Shown: positions 1 through 8,483, counted from the first letter of the stretch. The stretch: DNA of 29,823 nt from BM524 sp041554435 (GCA_041554435.1 JBFFLX010000029.1:1-29823), one strand, 5' to 3'. The notes: generated from the letters alone by a model not told the origin. A program made the numbers and translations.

Positions 1-744
1 AAACATTTCATCTCTAAAACCTTCACTTAAATTGGCTTTTGCCTGATAAAGTAAAGAAACCAAATCGTACTGTAACGGGCCTTTTCTTCCTCCCTGAAAA
101 TCTATAAACCATATTTCCCCATCTTTAATCATAATATTTCTGGCCTGAAAATCTCTGTATAGAAAAAATTCCGACTCCGTATCCAAAAGAATATTGCTAA
201 ACCTTTGGAAGTCAATCTCTAATTTCGATTCGTCAAATGAAATATCATGAGTTTTAATGAAATAGTATTTGAAGTAATTTAAATCCCAGAGGATATTTTG
301 TCTCTCAAAATTACTTACAGGCCAGGCCACATCAAGGTCTAAACCTTCTATGCCATCGAACTGAAATTTTATCAATTCATTTAGAACTTTTTTATAAAGA
401 TTGATTTTTTCCTCCCAATTCATATTGGCAATAGCATCCAGCATGCTGGTGTTACCAAGATCTTGCATAAGGAAATACCGATAGGATTCGTCCTTTGCAA
501 ATATTTCCGGAACTTTTAGTCCTTTCTCAATGAAATGAATAGTAAATGAATATTGTGCAATATTTTCATTCACCTCAGGGTTAAAAGCTGCAATAATTGT
601 TTGGGCATTATTGTCTTTAAAACTAATTCTAAAATATATTCTACCCGAACCTGAAGATGGGAGTTCGAGTATGCGCTCAACTTCAGGGTAATTATTTACC
701 TTTAAAAGTTGATTTATGTTATTAGTATGGGTATTCGATATCAC
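1..744 (-). CDS. APH-family phosphotransferase, partial (C-terminus beyond window)
   Basis: Reading the minus strand from a GTG at 744 gives 248 uninterrupted codons running off the left edge. The product has the aminoglycoside phosphotransferase/choline kinase fold: a nucleotide-lobe segment (GSGRIYFRISF), a hinge-like stretch (YFLMQDLGNTSM), and the catalytic loop and metal site FLYRDFQARNIMI ... WFIDFQGGRKGPLQYDLVSL, i.e. the Brenner-type (H/Y)xDxxxxN followed by the DFQ metal ligand. Family members phosphorylate small molecules; in bacteria lacking drug-resistance context they are often sugar kinases of cell-wall recycling (AmgK-like). In Bacteroidota this domain can be followed by a RapZ-like C-terminal domain, which cannot be checked here. 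No ATG lies upstream in frame before a TAA, so GTG is the best start. Family call is firm; substrate unknown. Confidence 0.8.
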   Translation of the reverse strand, partial: MISNTHTNNINQLLKVNNYPEVERILELPSSGSGRIYFRISFKDNNAQTIIAAFNPEVNENIAQYSFTIHFIEKGLKVPEIFAKDESYRYFLMQDLGNTSMLDAIANMNWEEKINLYKKVLNELIKFQFDGIEGLDLDVAWPVSNFERQNILWDLNYFKYYFIKTHDISFDESKLEIDFQRFSNILLDTESEFFLYRDFQARNIMIKDGEIWFIDFQGGRKGPLQYDLVSLLYQAKANLSEGFRDEMF

Positions 745-857
745 AGTTTTAAATGATGTTTATATTTATTATGCTAAATTAAGCTATTTGGGAAAACCAT
801 TGCTTATTTAGAGCCATTTTGAAGTGTAAAAAAATCATTTTTAATCGGATATTTCAT

Positions 858-865
858 TAATTTTG
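858..865 (+). promoter_or_regulatory. Bacteroidota -7 promoter element for the rubrerythrin operon
   Basis: TAATTTTG matches the phylum's TAnnTTTG -7 consensus 28 bases before the ATG at 893. No good -33 TTTG is visible upstream, so this is a motif match only. Confidence 0.4.
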
Positions 866-892
866 TTGTTTGTTAATTTTAAAGGATTTATA

Positions 893-1396
893 ATGGAACA
901 AAACGATAAAACAATAGACGTTTTAAAAACGGCTATCTTACTGGAGAGAAAGGGAAAAGCATTTTATACGCAGGCCGCGAGGAATTCGGAAAGTAAGTCG
1001 GCTCAAAAAATATTTGAGATGATGGCCGAGGAAGAATCGGCACATATTGATTTTTTGGTAAAACAATTTAAAAATTATCAGACTAATCATGAATTTCTTG
1101 ATAATGAGCCTCAGCCGGAGGAAGATGAAACAGTTATTCAGATTTTGACAGAAAAGATAAAAACAGAAATTTCAGCAGCAGGTTTTGAAGCAGCAGCAAT
1201 TTCAGCAGCCATAGATTTTGAAAATCGTGCCATCGAAGTATACTCAAATCGTGCAAAAGAGGCCACCGATCCTAAGGAAAAAGAAACTTACCAAATGCTT
1301 GCCGATTGGGAAAAAACACATCATGGATTGCTTTATAAACTTAATGAAGATTTAAAGGAACAGATTTGGAACGATAATAATTTCTGGCCTTTTTAA
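893..1396 (+). CDS. Rubrerythrin-like ferritin-fold diiron protein
   Basis: A 167-residue all-helical protein with the two-times-ExxH pattern of the rubrerythrin/ferritin-like superfamily. The first half-site is E18 in LLERKGKAFY with E48-x2-H51 in EEESAH; the second is in AIDFENRAIEVY and ADWEKTHHGLL. There is no C-terminal rubredoxin domain (no CxxC pairs), so it is a short, erythrin-only form. Members reduce peroxides or act in oxidative-stress defence of anaerobes, in the cytoplasm. An in-frame TTG at 863 exists upstream, but ATG at 893 places the start just before the conserved helix and downstream of the TAATTTTG motif. It is 14 bases from the next gene and probably leads an operon with the NifX-like and PLP enzyme genes. 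The electron donor is unknown. Confidence 0.85.
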   Translation: MEQNDKTIDVLKTAILLERKGKAFYTQAARNSESKSAQKIFEMMAEEESAHIDFLVKQFKNYQTNHEFLDNEPQPEEDETVIQILTEKIKTEISAAGFEAAAISAAIDFENRAIEVYSNRAKEATDPKEKETYQMLADWEKTHHGLLYKLNEDLKEQIWNDNNFWPF

Positions 1397-1410
1397 TTAA
1401 AACACTAAAA

Positions 1411-1746
1411 ATGAAAAGGATTGCCATCCCTCTTGAAGGAGAGGTTCTTGCTCATCATTTTGGGCATAGCAAATTGTTTTTCTTTGCTGAAATAGAAAAC
1501 AATAAGCTTGTAAATAATTATACAAAAGTGCCCCCACCACATGCCGAAGGAGTTATCCCAAACTGGTTAGCCGATGAAAATACTACGGATCTTTTGGTTG
1601 GAGGAGTTGGTCCAAAGGCAATTAAAATTTTAAACGAAAGAAATATCAATGTTTATGATGGAGTGGAAGTTGCAGAAGCAAAAAAATTAGTTTCCGACTT
1701 TATCTCCAACGATTTGAAATATGGTGAAAACTATTGCCATCACTAA
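1411..1746 (+). CDS. NifX/NifB-type dinitrogenase iron-molybdenum cofactor domain protein
   Basis: A 111-residue protein beginning MKRIAIPLEGEVLAHHFGHS, the characteristic start of the small Nitro_FeMo-Co domain family. It continues with PPPHAEGVIPNWL and LVGGVGPKAI, both family signatures, and ends in a Cys-His-His tail often seen in these proteins and possibly metal-binding. Relatives (NifX, NafY, the C-terminus of NifB) bind Fe-S or FeMo-cofactor precursors, but isolated copies are widespread in organisms without nitrogenase, where their role is unclear. No nif genes are present here. It lies 14 bases after the rubrerythrin and 33 bases before the PLP enzyme, so co-transcription is likely. 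A role in handling Fe-S or metal clusters under redox stress is inference from context. Confidence 0.85.
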   Translation: MKRIAIPLEGEVLAHHFGHSKLFFFAEIENNKLVNNYTKVPPPHAEGVIPNWLADENTTDLLVGGVGPKAIKILNERNINVYDGVEVAEAKKLVSDFISNDLKYGENYCHH

Positions 1747-1779
1747 ATTTAGCGAACAGAATACTCAAAAAATTAAATA

Positions 1780-2961
1780 ATGGATACAAAAAATAAAGGA
1801 TTCAATTCAAAATTAATACATGCCGGTGGTATTACCGACGAAAAAGGTAGTGCTATCACTCCAATTTACCAAACTTCAACATTTAGTTTCAGAGATGCTG
1901 ACCATGGTGCCAGATGCTTTTCAGGAGAGGAAAAAGGATATATTTATACCCGTTTGGGAAATCCTACAATAGAAGATTTAGAAGTTGCTGTAACAGAACT
2001 CGAAAATGGATATGCAGGTTTGGCAGTGGCTTCAGGTATGGCTGCAGTTAATACCGTGTATCTCACCCTTTTAGGAAAAGGAGATCATTTTATAGGGCAT
2101 AATGCTTTATATGGTCCTTCCAGAGGAATAATGGAGAAATTTTATCCTAAATATGGAGTTGAATTTGATTTTGTTGATACAACCAACGTAAAGAATATCG
2201 AAAAAGCAATAAAACCAAATACTAAGTTATTATACCTCGAAACTCCTGCCAACCCTACAATTGGTATTGCTGATATAAAAGCTTGTGTTGAATTGGCTCA
2301 TAAACATGGAATTAAAGTTTGTGTTGATAATACATTTTGTAGTCCTTATTTGCAGAAACCACTTGATTTTGGTGCAGATATCGTTTTGCATTCCATGACT
2401 AAATTTATCAACGGTCATGCTGATATAGTTGGTGGAATTGTAATTGCAAAAGAAAAGGAAATGTTCGACGAACTTAAATTTGTTATGTTGAATATGGGAT
2501 TCAATATGGATCCGCATCAGGCTTTCCTTGTGAGAAGGGGACTAAAAACCCTGGGAATACGTATCGACAGAGCTCAGGCAAATTCAATAAAAGTTGCCGA
2601 GTTTTTGGAAGCACACCCAAAAGTTGAATGGGTATTATATCCCGGATTAAAATCACATCCACAATATGAGTTGGGAAAGAAACAAATGGACGGACCGGGA
2701 GCAATGATATCATTTGGTGTAAAAGGCGGACTCGATGCTGGTAAAACAGTTATGAATAATGTTAAAATGGCGCTTTTAGCAGTTTCTCTGGGAGGTATAG
2801 AAACATTAATTCAACATCCGGCCTCTATGACACACTCGAAACTGAAGAAAGAAGATAGAGAAAGTTCCGGAATTACCGATGGATTAATAAGATTGTCAGT
2901 TGGTATTGAAGACGTAGAAGATATTATTGCAGATTTAGATCAGGCATTAGCCAAAGTATAA
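1780..2961 (+). CDS. Cys/Met-metabolism PLP enzyme, methionine gamma-lyase-like
   Basis: A 393-residue fold-type I PLP enzyme of the Cys/Met metabolism family. Visible hallmarks are the phosphate-binding YIYTRLGNPT, the ring-stacking tyrosine in NALYG (Y111), LETPANPT, VDNTFCSPYLQKP, and the Schiff-base lysine K208 in SMTKFINGHAD. The C-terminal SLGGIETLIQHPASMTHS and GLIRLSVGIEDVEDIIADL strongly resemble methionine gamma-lyases. However, the substrate-specificity cysteine of classical gamma-lyases (Cys116 in LYGCT) is Pro113 here, and the KDMTGA loop that holds the other signature residues is replaced by LNMGFNMDP. It may therefore be a gamma-lyase of altered specificity or a cystathionine lyase/synthase or O-acylhomoserine enzyme. 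Third gene of the apparent rubrerythrin operon. Confidence 0.8.
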   Translation: MDTKNKGFNSKLIHAGGITDEKGSAITPIYQTSTFSFRDADHGARCFSGEEKGYIYTRLGNPTIEDLEVAVTELENGYAGLAVASGMAAVNTVYLTLLGKGDHFIGHNALYGPSRGIMEKFYPKYGVEFDFVDTTNVKNIEKAIKPNTKLLYLETPANPTIGIADIKACVELAHKHGIKVCVDNTFCSPYLQKPLDFGADIVLHSMTKFINGHADIVGGIVIAKEKEMFDELKFVMLNMGFNMDPHQAFLVRRGLKTLGIRIDRAQANSIKVAEFLEAHPKVEWVLYPGLKSHPQYELGKKQMDGPGAMISFGVKGGLDAGKTVMNNVKMALLAVSLGGIETLIQHPASMTHSKLKKEDRESSGITDGLIRLSVGIEDVEDIIADLDQALAKV

Positions 2962-3041
2962 ATAAATTTAAATTTTTGAGAGCAATTCTTTTGCTTAAGA
3001 TTTGTTTTTTAGAACAAGAAGGCATTCCGAAAAATAATTGC

Positions 3042-3049
3042 TATTTTTG
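3042..3049 (+). promoter_or_regulatory. -7 promoter element upstream of the DUF349 gene
   Basis: TATTTTTG fits TAnnTTTG and lies 91 bases before the ATG at 3140, in the 178-base gap after the PLP enzyme gene. No convincing -33 element is seen. Confidence 0.4.
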
Positions 3050-3139
3050 CCTTCCTTATAATAATTAGAGGAAATATTTGATAAATCAATCTGTCGCACA
3101 AAGCGATGTAATTCTAAAACATAAATTGTTTAAATAATA

Positions 3140-5215
3140 ATGGAAGAGAATACACAATCCAATCAAAATCCCGAAGAAAGTACGGATGAGAAGTCTAAAT
3201 CAACAAAAGTTGAGATGATAAAGGAAAATGAGAAACAAATAAGTACTGAAGAAAAAACTGAACTTTCTGACTTATTAAAAGGAAAACAGCAAGAACAAAA
3301 TATTGTTTCTGCAGAACCTCAAATTAGTGCAACAGAAAAAGAAGAAATTTCTGATTTACTGGAGGATAAAAAGGTAGAAACTTTAGAAGATAATCAAGCA
3401 GATTCTGTTGAAGACAAGAGTATTGGTCGTCAAATATCTGATAAAGAGGCATATGAAATCAAGGCTTTGTTAAGTGGAAGGGTAAAAAAATCTATTAGTG
3501 AAGACGCTGAGATTGATTATGATCATCTTAATAAGCAAGAATTAGTAGAACTTCTTGAAGAGGTTGTTGAAGAAAAAGATATTTCTGTTATTAAAAGGCA
3601 GGTTGTTGAAATAAAAACTCATTTCATAAAACTCAATAAGGAAGAAATTGCTTCCGAGTTGCAGGATTTTATCTCTGATGGAGGAAATGAAGAAGAGTTC
3701 GTTCATAATGAAGATCCTTTGGAGAAGCGTTTCAATATTGCATTTGGAGTATATCGCCATAATAAAGCAAAATTCTCTGAGCATTTAGAAAAGCAAAAAA
3801 TTGTAAACCTGCAACTTAAGCATGAAATTCTGGATGAATTAAAGGAACTGATAAACTCTGAGGAAACTCTTAAAAAAACTTACGATGAGTTTAAGGCCAT
3901 ACAGGAAAGATGGAAAGAAATCGGTATGGTTCCTGCAGCAGAATTGAGTGAGTTGTGGAAGAATTATCATTTTCTTGTTGAAAAATTCTTCGATAAAGTC
4001 AGGATAAACAATGAGTTAAGAGATCTTGACATGAAGAAAAACATGGAAGCTAAAATTGCTCTATGTGAAAAGGCCGAAGAATTATTAATGGAAGAATCGG
4101 TTGTTAAATCTTTTAAACTACTTCAAAAATATCACGACGAATACCGTGAGATAGGTCCGGCACCAAGTGATAAAAGGGATGAACTTTGGGATAGATTTAA
4201 AGCCGCCACCGATAAAATAAACGAGAAGCGAAGAGAATATTACGCCGGGATACAAAATGTCCAGGAAGATAATTATAAAGCCAAACTTGCTCTTATTGAG
4301 CAGGTTAAAGAGGTTGTTTCTCAGGAATTTGAAACCATAAAAGATTGGAATCAAAATACTGATAAAGTAAATGCTCTTTTAAAAACATGGAAAACTATTG
4401 GTAGAGTTCCCAAGGCTCATAATGATGAAGTTTGGGAAACTTTCCGGGGCCAACTTAATAATTTCTTTGATAGAAAACGTAACTTCTTCGGCGAAGTGAA
4501 AGATCAACAAATGAACAACTATAATAAGAAGTTGGATTTGTGTTTAGAAGCTGAAAATTTACAAGATAGTACCGACTGGAAGGCTACAACAAATAAATTA
4601 ATATCATTACAGAAAGAATGGAAGGATATAGGCCCTGTGCCTCGCAGGCATTCTGATAAAATTTGGAAACGCTTCCGTGCTGCTTGTGATGTTTTCTTTA
4701 ATAATAAAACTGCCCACTTTAAAGGTAGAAAGGAAGAAGAAAAAAATAACCTTAAGGCAAAGGAAGAAATTATTGCAAAAATAATTGCCTTCAAGCCAAC
4801 TAAAGATAAAAATAAGAATCTGGATACTCTTAAGGATTTCCAGCGCTCATGGGTTGAGATAGGTTATGTACCTTTCGATAAAAAAGATAAAGTTCATGCA
4901 GATTATCGTGATGCTGTTGATGCTTTATTGGATAGAATGCAGATTAAAAAGTCGGAATTAACTAAAGAAGATTTTAAGGAGAAAGTTGAGATAATGAAAA
5001 ATGCTCCTGATGCCGACAGAGTTATTTCTAAAGAAAGAGCCTTCTTAAGTGCTAAAATTAAAAAGTTGCAGGAAGATGTTACTCTATGGGAAAACAATAT
5101 AGGATTCTTTACAGTAAGTAGTAAATCAAGTACTTTTAAAGATGATTTCCAAAAGAAAATTGATAAGGCAAAAAAGGAAATCGATTTGATAAAGGAAAAA
5201 ATAAGGATGCTTTAA
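3140..5215 (+). CDS. DUF349 repeat protein with acidic N-terminal tail
   Basis: A 691-residue, highly charged, helical protein. From about residue 190 onward it carries five DUF349 repeats, each marked by a W(K/V)xIGxVP...W core: WKEIGMVP, REIGPAPSDKRDELW, WKTIGRVPKAHNDEVW, WKDIGPVPRRHSDKIW and WVEIGYVPFDKKDKV. The first ~120 residues look disordered and acidic and contain three copies of a 17-residue motif (QISxxEKxE(L/I)SDLLxxK) at residues 33-49, 61-77 and 98-114. The C-terminus is coiled-coil. There is no signal peptide or membrane segment, so it is cytoplasmic. DUF349 proteins are common in Bacteroidota and have no agreed function. The gene is monocistronic: its own upstream promoter motif and a strong terminator right after the stop. 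Confidence 0.9.
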   Translation: MEENTQSNQNPEESTDEKSKSTKVEMIKENEKQISTEEKTELSDLLKGKQQEQNIVSAEPQISATEKEEISDLLEDKKVETLEDNQADSVEDKSIGRQISDKEAYEIKALLSGRVKKSISEDAEIDYDHLNKQELVELLEEVVEEKDISVIKRQVVEIKTHFIKLNKEEIASELQDFISDGGNEEEFVHNEDPLEKRFNIAFGVYRHNKAKFSEHLEKQKIVNLQLKHEILDELKELINSEETLKKTYDEFKAIQERWKEIGMVPAAELSELWKNYHFLVEKFFDKVRINNELRDLDMKKNMEAKIALCEKAEELLMEESVVKSFKLLQKYHDEYREIGPAPSDKRDELWDRFKAATDKINEKRREYYAGIQNVQEDNYKAKLALIEQVKEVVSQEFETIKDWNQNTDKVNALLKTWKTIGRVPKAHNDEVWETFRGQLNNFFDRKRNFFGEVKDQQMNNYNKKLDLCLEAENLQDSTDWKATTNKLISLQKEWKDIGPVPRRHSDKIWKRFRAACDVFFNNKTAHFKGRKEEEKNNLKAKEEIIAKIIAFKPTKDKNKNLDTLKDFQRSWVEIGYVPFDKKDKVHADYRDAVDALLDRMQIKKSELTKEDFKEKVEIMKNAPDADRVISKERAFLSAKIKKLQEDVTLWENNIGFFTVSSKSSTFKDDFQKKIDKAKKEIDLIKEKIRML

Positions 5216-5236
5216 AAATATCCACAACAAAAAAAA

Positions 5237-5268
5237 CCGTCTGGCCTTAGGCTAGACGGTTTTTTTTT
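5237..5268 (+). terminator. Rho-independent terminator of the DUF349 gene
   Basis: CCGTCT (5237-5242) pairs with AGACGG (5254-5259), extended by a G-T wobble and GCC/GGC around a TTA loop, followed by nine T residues. An A-tract on the other side means it could also terminate the convergent lipoprotein gene. Confidence 0.93.
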
Positions 5269-5290
5269 ATTTATCTCTAATTATTAATAA

Positions 5291-5950
5291 CTATTGTATT
5301 GGAGATGAGCTTATTAATTCAGTTAAAATAGTATCGTTATTCACAATATTCCTCATTTTAATTATGCCAAAGTTTTTTGCAATATAAAAGTCGTAATCGC
5401 CAAATCCCTGATTATAATAATCTGTAATTCTTGTATGATATACATCGGAATATGTATTTCCGTGCAATTCCATAGTTGTTATAAATTCAACATTTTCATA
5501 AACACCTTCCTGCTCACCTATTATTTGTTCCTCTCCAATGGGGTATTTTGCATCGAAAACGAGACGGTATTCTCCATTGTCATAAAATATTCTCATGAGA
5601 GAGTTCATTGGATTAACAGCATTAAGTGTACTTCCACCGGTTACCTCTAAAACTGAAATTCCTAAGTTATTAGAAGTGAAAATCATGTTAACAGCTTCAT
5701 AATTATACAATTCACCCACATTGTTATACCAAACATCTTCCAACAACTCTGTAATATTGATGGTAACAGTATCGTCTGCTTTTGAATTATAGTAATCCCA
5801 ACTGCTTCCCGTTTGAAACAAGCAGTATGACTTAAACTCATCAGTCATACTATAATATGGGATTGTTACTACTTTTTTTGTGCAACTATTTGTAAATAAA
5901 ATAAATACGAAAATAATTGATAGTGTATAAAAATTCAGTAGTTTGCTCAT
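5291..5950 (-). CDS. Lipoprotein of unknown function
   Basis: A 219-residue protein with a lipoprotein signal: MSK, a hydrophobic stretch (LSIIFVFILF) and the lipobox TNSC, making C23 the lipidated residue. The residues after the cysteine (TKKVV) lack the acidic cluster associated with surface export in Bacteroidota, so it may face the periplasm. The mature part is beta-rich with many Tyr, Asp and Asn residues and has no motif I recognise; segments such as GSSWDYYNSKADDTVTI and FYIAKNFGIIKMR resemble the small beta-sandwich lipoproteins common in this phylum. It is transcribed divergently from aroC across an 85-base gap and converges on the DUF349 gene, so no operon partner helps. Coding status is well supported; function is unknown. 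Confidence 0.75.
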   Translation of the reverse strand: MSKLLNFYTLSIIFVFILFTNSCTKKVVTIPYYSMTDEFKSYCLFQTGSSWDYYNSKADDTVTINITELLEDVWYNNVGELYNYEAVNMIFTSNNLGISVLEVTGGSTLNAVNPMNSLMRIFYDNGEYRLVFDAKYPIGEEQIIGEQEGVYENVEFITTMELHGNTYSDVYHTRITDYYNQGFGDYDFYIAKNFGIIKMRNIVNNDTILTELISSSPIQ

Positions 5951-6004
5951 AGACTATTTTCAGTTTACATTATTGCTATTGAATGAAATAATAAATTAAT
6001 TTTA

Positions 6005-6012
6005 CAAAATTA
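6005..6012 (-). promoter_or_regulatory. -7 promoter element of the lipoprotein gene
   Basis: On the minus strand TAATTTTG matches TAnnTTTG about 55 bases before the lipoprotein ATG (5950), within the divergent gap with aroC. Confidence 0.4.
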
Positions 6013-6035
6013 CTAAATGTTTGAAATTTAATACT

Positions 6036-7115
6036 ATGTCGGCTAATAGTTTTGGCAATATTTTTAGGTTAACAAGTTTTGGAGAGTCTCATGGTTCTGC
6101 AATAGGCGGTATTATTGAAGGATTACCATCAGGTTATACAATTAATGTTGAGGATATTCAAAAAGAACTTGATAAAAGAAAACCCGGTAGGTCCGAGTAT
6201 GTTAGCAGCCGTAGTGAAGAGGATAAAGTTGAAATCCTATCAGGTGTGTTTGAAGGTAAGAGTTTGGGGACTCCGATAGGTTTTTTAATAAGAAACAAAG
6301 ACAGCAAAACTGAGGATTATGATCACCTGAAAAATACTTACCGCCCTTCGCATGCCGATTTAACATGGCAAATGAAATACGAACACCGCGATTATAGGGG
6401 AGGAGGCAGGTCGTCAGCAAGAGAAACTGTGTCGAGGGTTGTGGCTGGTGCTTTCGCTAATTTAATTCTCAAAGAGCAAAATATTAATGTTTATTCATAT
6501 GTTCACTCCATAGGAAATGTTGAAACAAAGTATCATTATTCTGAATTGAATATGGAGTCGATTGAGGATTCGGTGATTTTTTGTCCTGATAAATCTGCTG
6601 AGGCAGATATGTTAAAGTTGATTGAGGAAACTAAATTAGAAGGTGACAGTCTTGGTGGAGAAATAATTTGCATAATAAAAAACTGTCGTGCCGGACTTGG
6701 AGAACCTGTTTTTGATAAAATTGAAGCGGATCTGGCCAAAGCCATGCTGAGCATAAATGCTGTAAAAGGTTTCGAAATAGGATCAGGTTTCAGTTCAACA
6801 AAAATGAAAGGCAGCGAACATAATGATAAGTTTGTTTACCGGAATGGTAAACCTGAAACCGAAACAAATTTTTCGGGAGGTGTTCAGGGGGGTATTACTA
6901 ATGGTATGGATATTTATTTTAAAGTTGCCTTTAAGCCGGTAGCAACAATTATGAAAGATCAGCCAAGTATTGATAAAGATGGTAATGATGTTGTTATAAA
7001 AGGCAAAGGCCGTCATGATGTAAGCGTTGTTCCAAGGGCTGTTTCTATAGTAAAAGCAATGGCGGCTATGGTTATTGCCGATATGATTTTACGAAATAAA
7101 AATGCTAAAATTTAA
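6036..7115 (+). CDS. aroC: Chorismate synthase
   Basis: A 359-residue chorismate synthase: it converts 5-enolpyruvylshikimate-3-phosphate to chorismate using reduced FMN, the last common step to aromatic amino acids, folate and quinones. Signatures are the N-terminal NSFGNIFRLTSFGESHGSAI, the RPSHADLTWQMKYEHRDYRG segment followed by GGRSSARET, and the C-terminal KGRHDVSVVPRAVSIVKAMAA. Length is normal. A TTG start at 6021 would add five residues; ATG at 6036 gives the canonical family start just before NSFG. It is a single gene, divergent from the lipoprotein gene and only 4 bases from the stop of the convergent PhoD-like gene. The enzyme needs reduced FMN, which is worth noting given the FMN riboswitch about 8.5 kb away, but no direct link is visible. 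Confidence 0.97.
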   Translation: MSANSFGNIFRLTSFGESHGSAIGGIIEGLPSGYTINVEDIQKELDKRKPGRSEYVSSRSEEDKVEILSGVFEGKSLGTPIGFLIRNKDSKTEDYDHLKNTYRPSHADLTWQMKYEHRDYRGGGRSSARETVSRVVAGAFANLILKEQNINVYSYVHSIGNVETKYHYSELNMESIEDSVIFCPDKSAEADMLKLIEETKLEGDSLGGEIICIIKNCRAGLGEPVFDKIEADLAKAMLSINAVKGFEIGSGFSSTKMKGSEHNDKFVYRNGKPETETNFSGGVQGGITNGMDIYFKVAFKPVATIMKDQPSIDKDGNDVVIKGKGRHDVSVVPRAVSIVKAMAAMVIADMILRNKNAKI

Positions 7116-7119
7116 TATT

Positions 7120-8466
7120 TTACCACTGCTTTTTGACCAGTTTTTCCGGTTCAATAACTAAATTATATAGTTTCTCCCCATCAGAATTATAATATGTAAC
7201 AATAATCTGCCTATCGGCTTTACTGCCAACAATTTTTAATTCAGTATAATTTCTTTCCATAATTACCGACTTTTTAATCCGTAATTTGTTTTCCTGATCC
7301 GTAGCATGAGTATTTACACCACTATTTAATGGAGAAGAGGTTATGTCCCAAATTGTTGGCTTGCCTTCTTCTTTTAATACGGATACTTCCGAGAAGTGTA
7401 CATCTCCGGTAAGGAAAATTACATTTTGAATATTATTCTCCTGGATATAATTAATAATTTCTTTACGCTCGGTATGAAAGCCATAATTGGAATATGTTTC
7501 ATGTTCTTTGGTTGTAGAAAGTAACTGTCCCCCTATAACCACAAATTTAATTCTTGCTGTTGAAGAGGAGAGATTATCGAAAAGCCATCCCAGCTGGGCT
7601 TCACCAAGTTGTGTTTTATTTTCTTCTCTTCTGTAATCCGGTGAACGATATGTTCTGTTATCCAGTAGAAAGAACTCACAATCAGCATATTCAAATGAAG
7701 TTATTGCACCTTTTATATCTCCAACTCCATAGGATGGGTTTGCCCAGAAAATTTCGAATGCTTTAAGTGTTTGATTTTTGTTCCAAAATGATCGGTCGCT
7801 ATTGTTTGGGCCAAAATCATGATCGTCCAGTATGGCATAATTATGCATGCTTGCGATAAAATTTCTTAATTCAGGAGTTTGACGGGCTTGTGTATAACGA
7901 TGAATAATTCCAGTCCATGAATTCCAGTCGGGTTCTCTCAGATATACATTGTCTCCAAGCCAAAGCATGAAGTCGGCATTGGATTTGGCCATCGAATTAT
8001 AAATCTTATAATCTCCACCATAAGGTTCACCTGGTCTGTCGTATTTTGTTTCATTAATATAAGCCCCACTACCCATTAGAAATGAAAAGTCGGGAGCATC
8101 TCCTCGCCATTTCCAAATTTTTTGGGTTTTGAAAGTTGTTTCAAAGGGAAAAATTTCTTTTTTACCGTTTACAAAAACATCATACTCATATGTATTGCCG
8201 GGCTCTAAAGTATCGGCCACTAAAATGGCTGTAAAAGCTTTGTCTTTGTTTGTTATAACTTTATTTGTAAAATACTCAATATCAGTTCCTTTTTGATGAT
8301 ATTTTATAAATACTTCTGCGGGTTTTGTAGTTTGTAACCAAATTGCAACTTCTTTCATTTCACTGTAGCCCGGCATGGGGCCTGAAGAGATTAAACTGTT
8401 TTGTGCAATGCTTATTTGGCTAAATACTAAAGTAAAAAATAAGAAAAGAAATTTTATAGTTCTCAT
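7120..8466 (-). CDS. PhoD-like metallophosphatase (alkaline phosphatase D family), exported
   Basis: A 448-residue protein with an N-terminal signal peptide (hydrophobic core FLFLFFTLVFS, likely cleavage near SIAQ) followed by a Fibronectin/PhoD N-terminal-like beta domain and a calcineurin-like metallophosphoesterase domain. Metal-binding signatures of the PhoD family are FMLWLGDNVYL, AILDDHDFGPNNSDRSFW and IFLTGDVHFSEVSVL. PhoD enzymes hydrolyse phosphomonoesters and phosphodiesters outside the cytoplasm. There is no lipobox. It is the second gene of a pair: 17 bases downstream of the nucleotide pyrophosphatase/phosphodiesterase gene, same strand. The pairing suggests successive removal of nucleotide and phosphate groups from an extracytoplasmic substrate, but the actual substrate cannot be read from sequence. 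Confidence 0.9.
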   Translation of the reverse strand: MRTIKFLFLFFTLVFSQISIAQNSLISSGPMPGYSEMKEVAIWLQTTKPAEVFIKYHQKGTDIEYFTNKVITNKDKAFTAILVADTLEPGNTYEYDVFVNGKKEIFPFETTFKTQKIWKWRGDAPDFSFLMGSGAYINETKYDRPGEPYGGDYKIYNSMAKSNADFMLWLGDNVYLREPDWNSWTGIIHRYTQARQTPELRNFIASMHNYAILDDHDFGPNNSDRSFWNKNQTLKAFEIFWANPSYGVGDIKGAITSFEYADCEFFLLDNRTYRSPDYRREENKTQLGEAQLGWLFDNLSSSTARIKFVVIGGQLLSTTKEHETYSNYGFHTERKEIINYIQENNIQNVIFLTGDVHFSEVSVLKEEGKPTIWDITSSPLNSGVNTHATDQENKLRIKKSVIMERNYTELKIVGSKADRQIIVTYYNSDGEKLYNLVIEPEKLVKKQW

Positions 8467-8483
8467 TTTACAAATCCTTAATT

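Noticed and set aside
1..744. Aminoglycoside resistance gene
   Set aside because: The fold is shared by many small-molecule kinases, and neither context nor motifs indicate drug resistance.
863..892. Longer N-terminus for the rubrerythrin from a TTG start
   Set aside because: The extra ten residues overlap the TAATTTTG promoter motif and precede a normal ATG at the conserved family start.
1411..1746. Nitrogen-fixation locus
   Set aside because: Only an isolated NifX/NifB-like domain is present; no nifHDK or nifB radical SAM gene is in the window.
2230..2713. Minus-strand ORFs inside the PLP enzyme gene
   Set aside because: They are antisense shadows of a clearly conserved coding frame, with no recognisable domain or signals.
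2975..3010. Possible terminator after the PLP enzyme gene
   Set aside because: Only a 5-bp AGCAA/TTGCT stem with an interrupted T-run; too weak to list.
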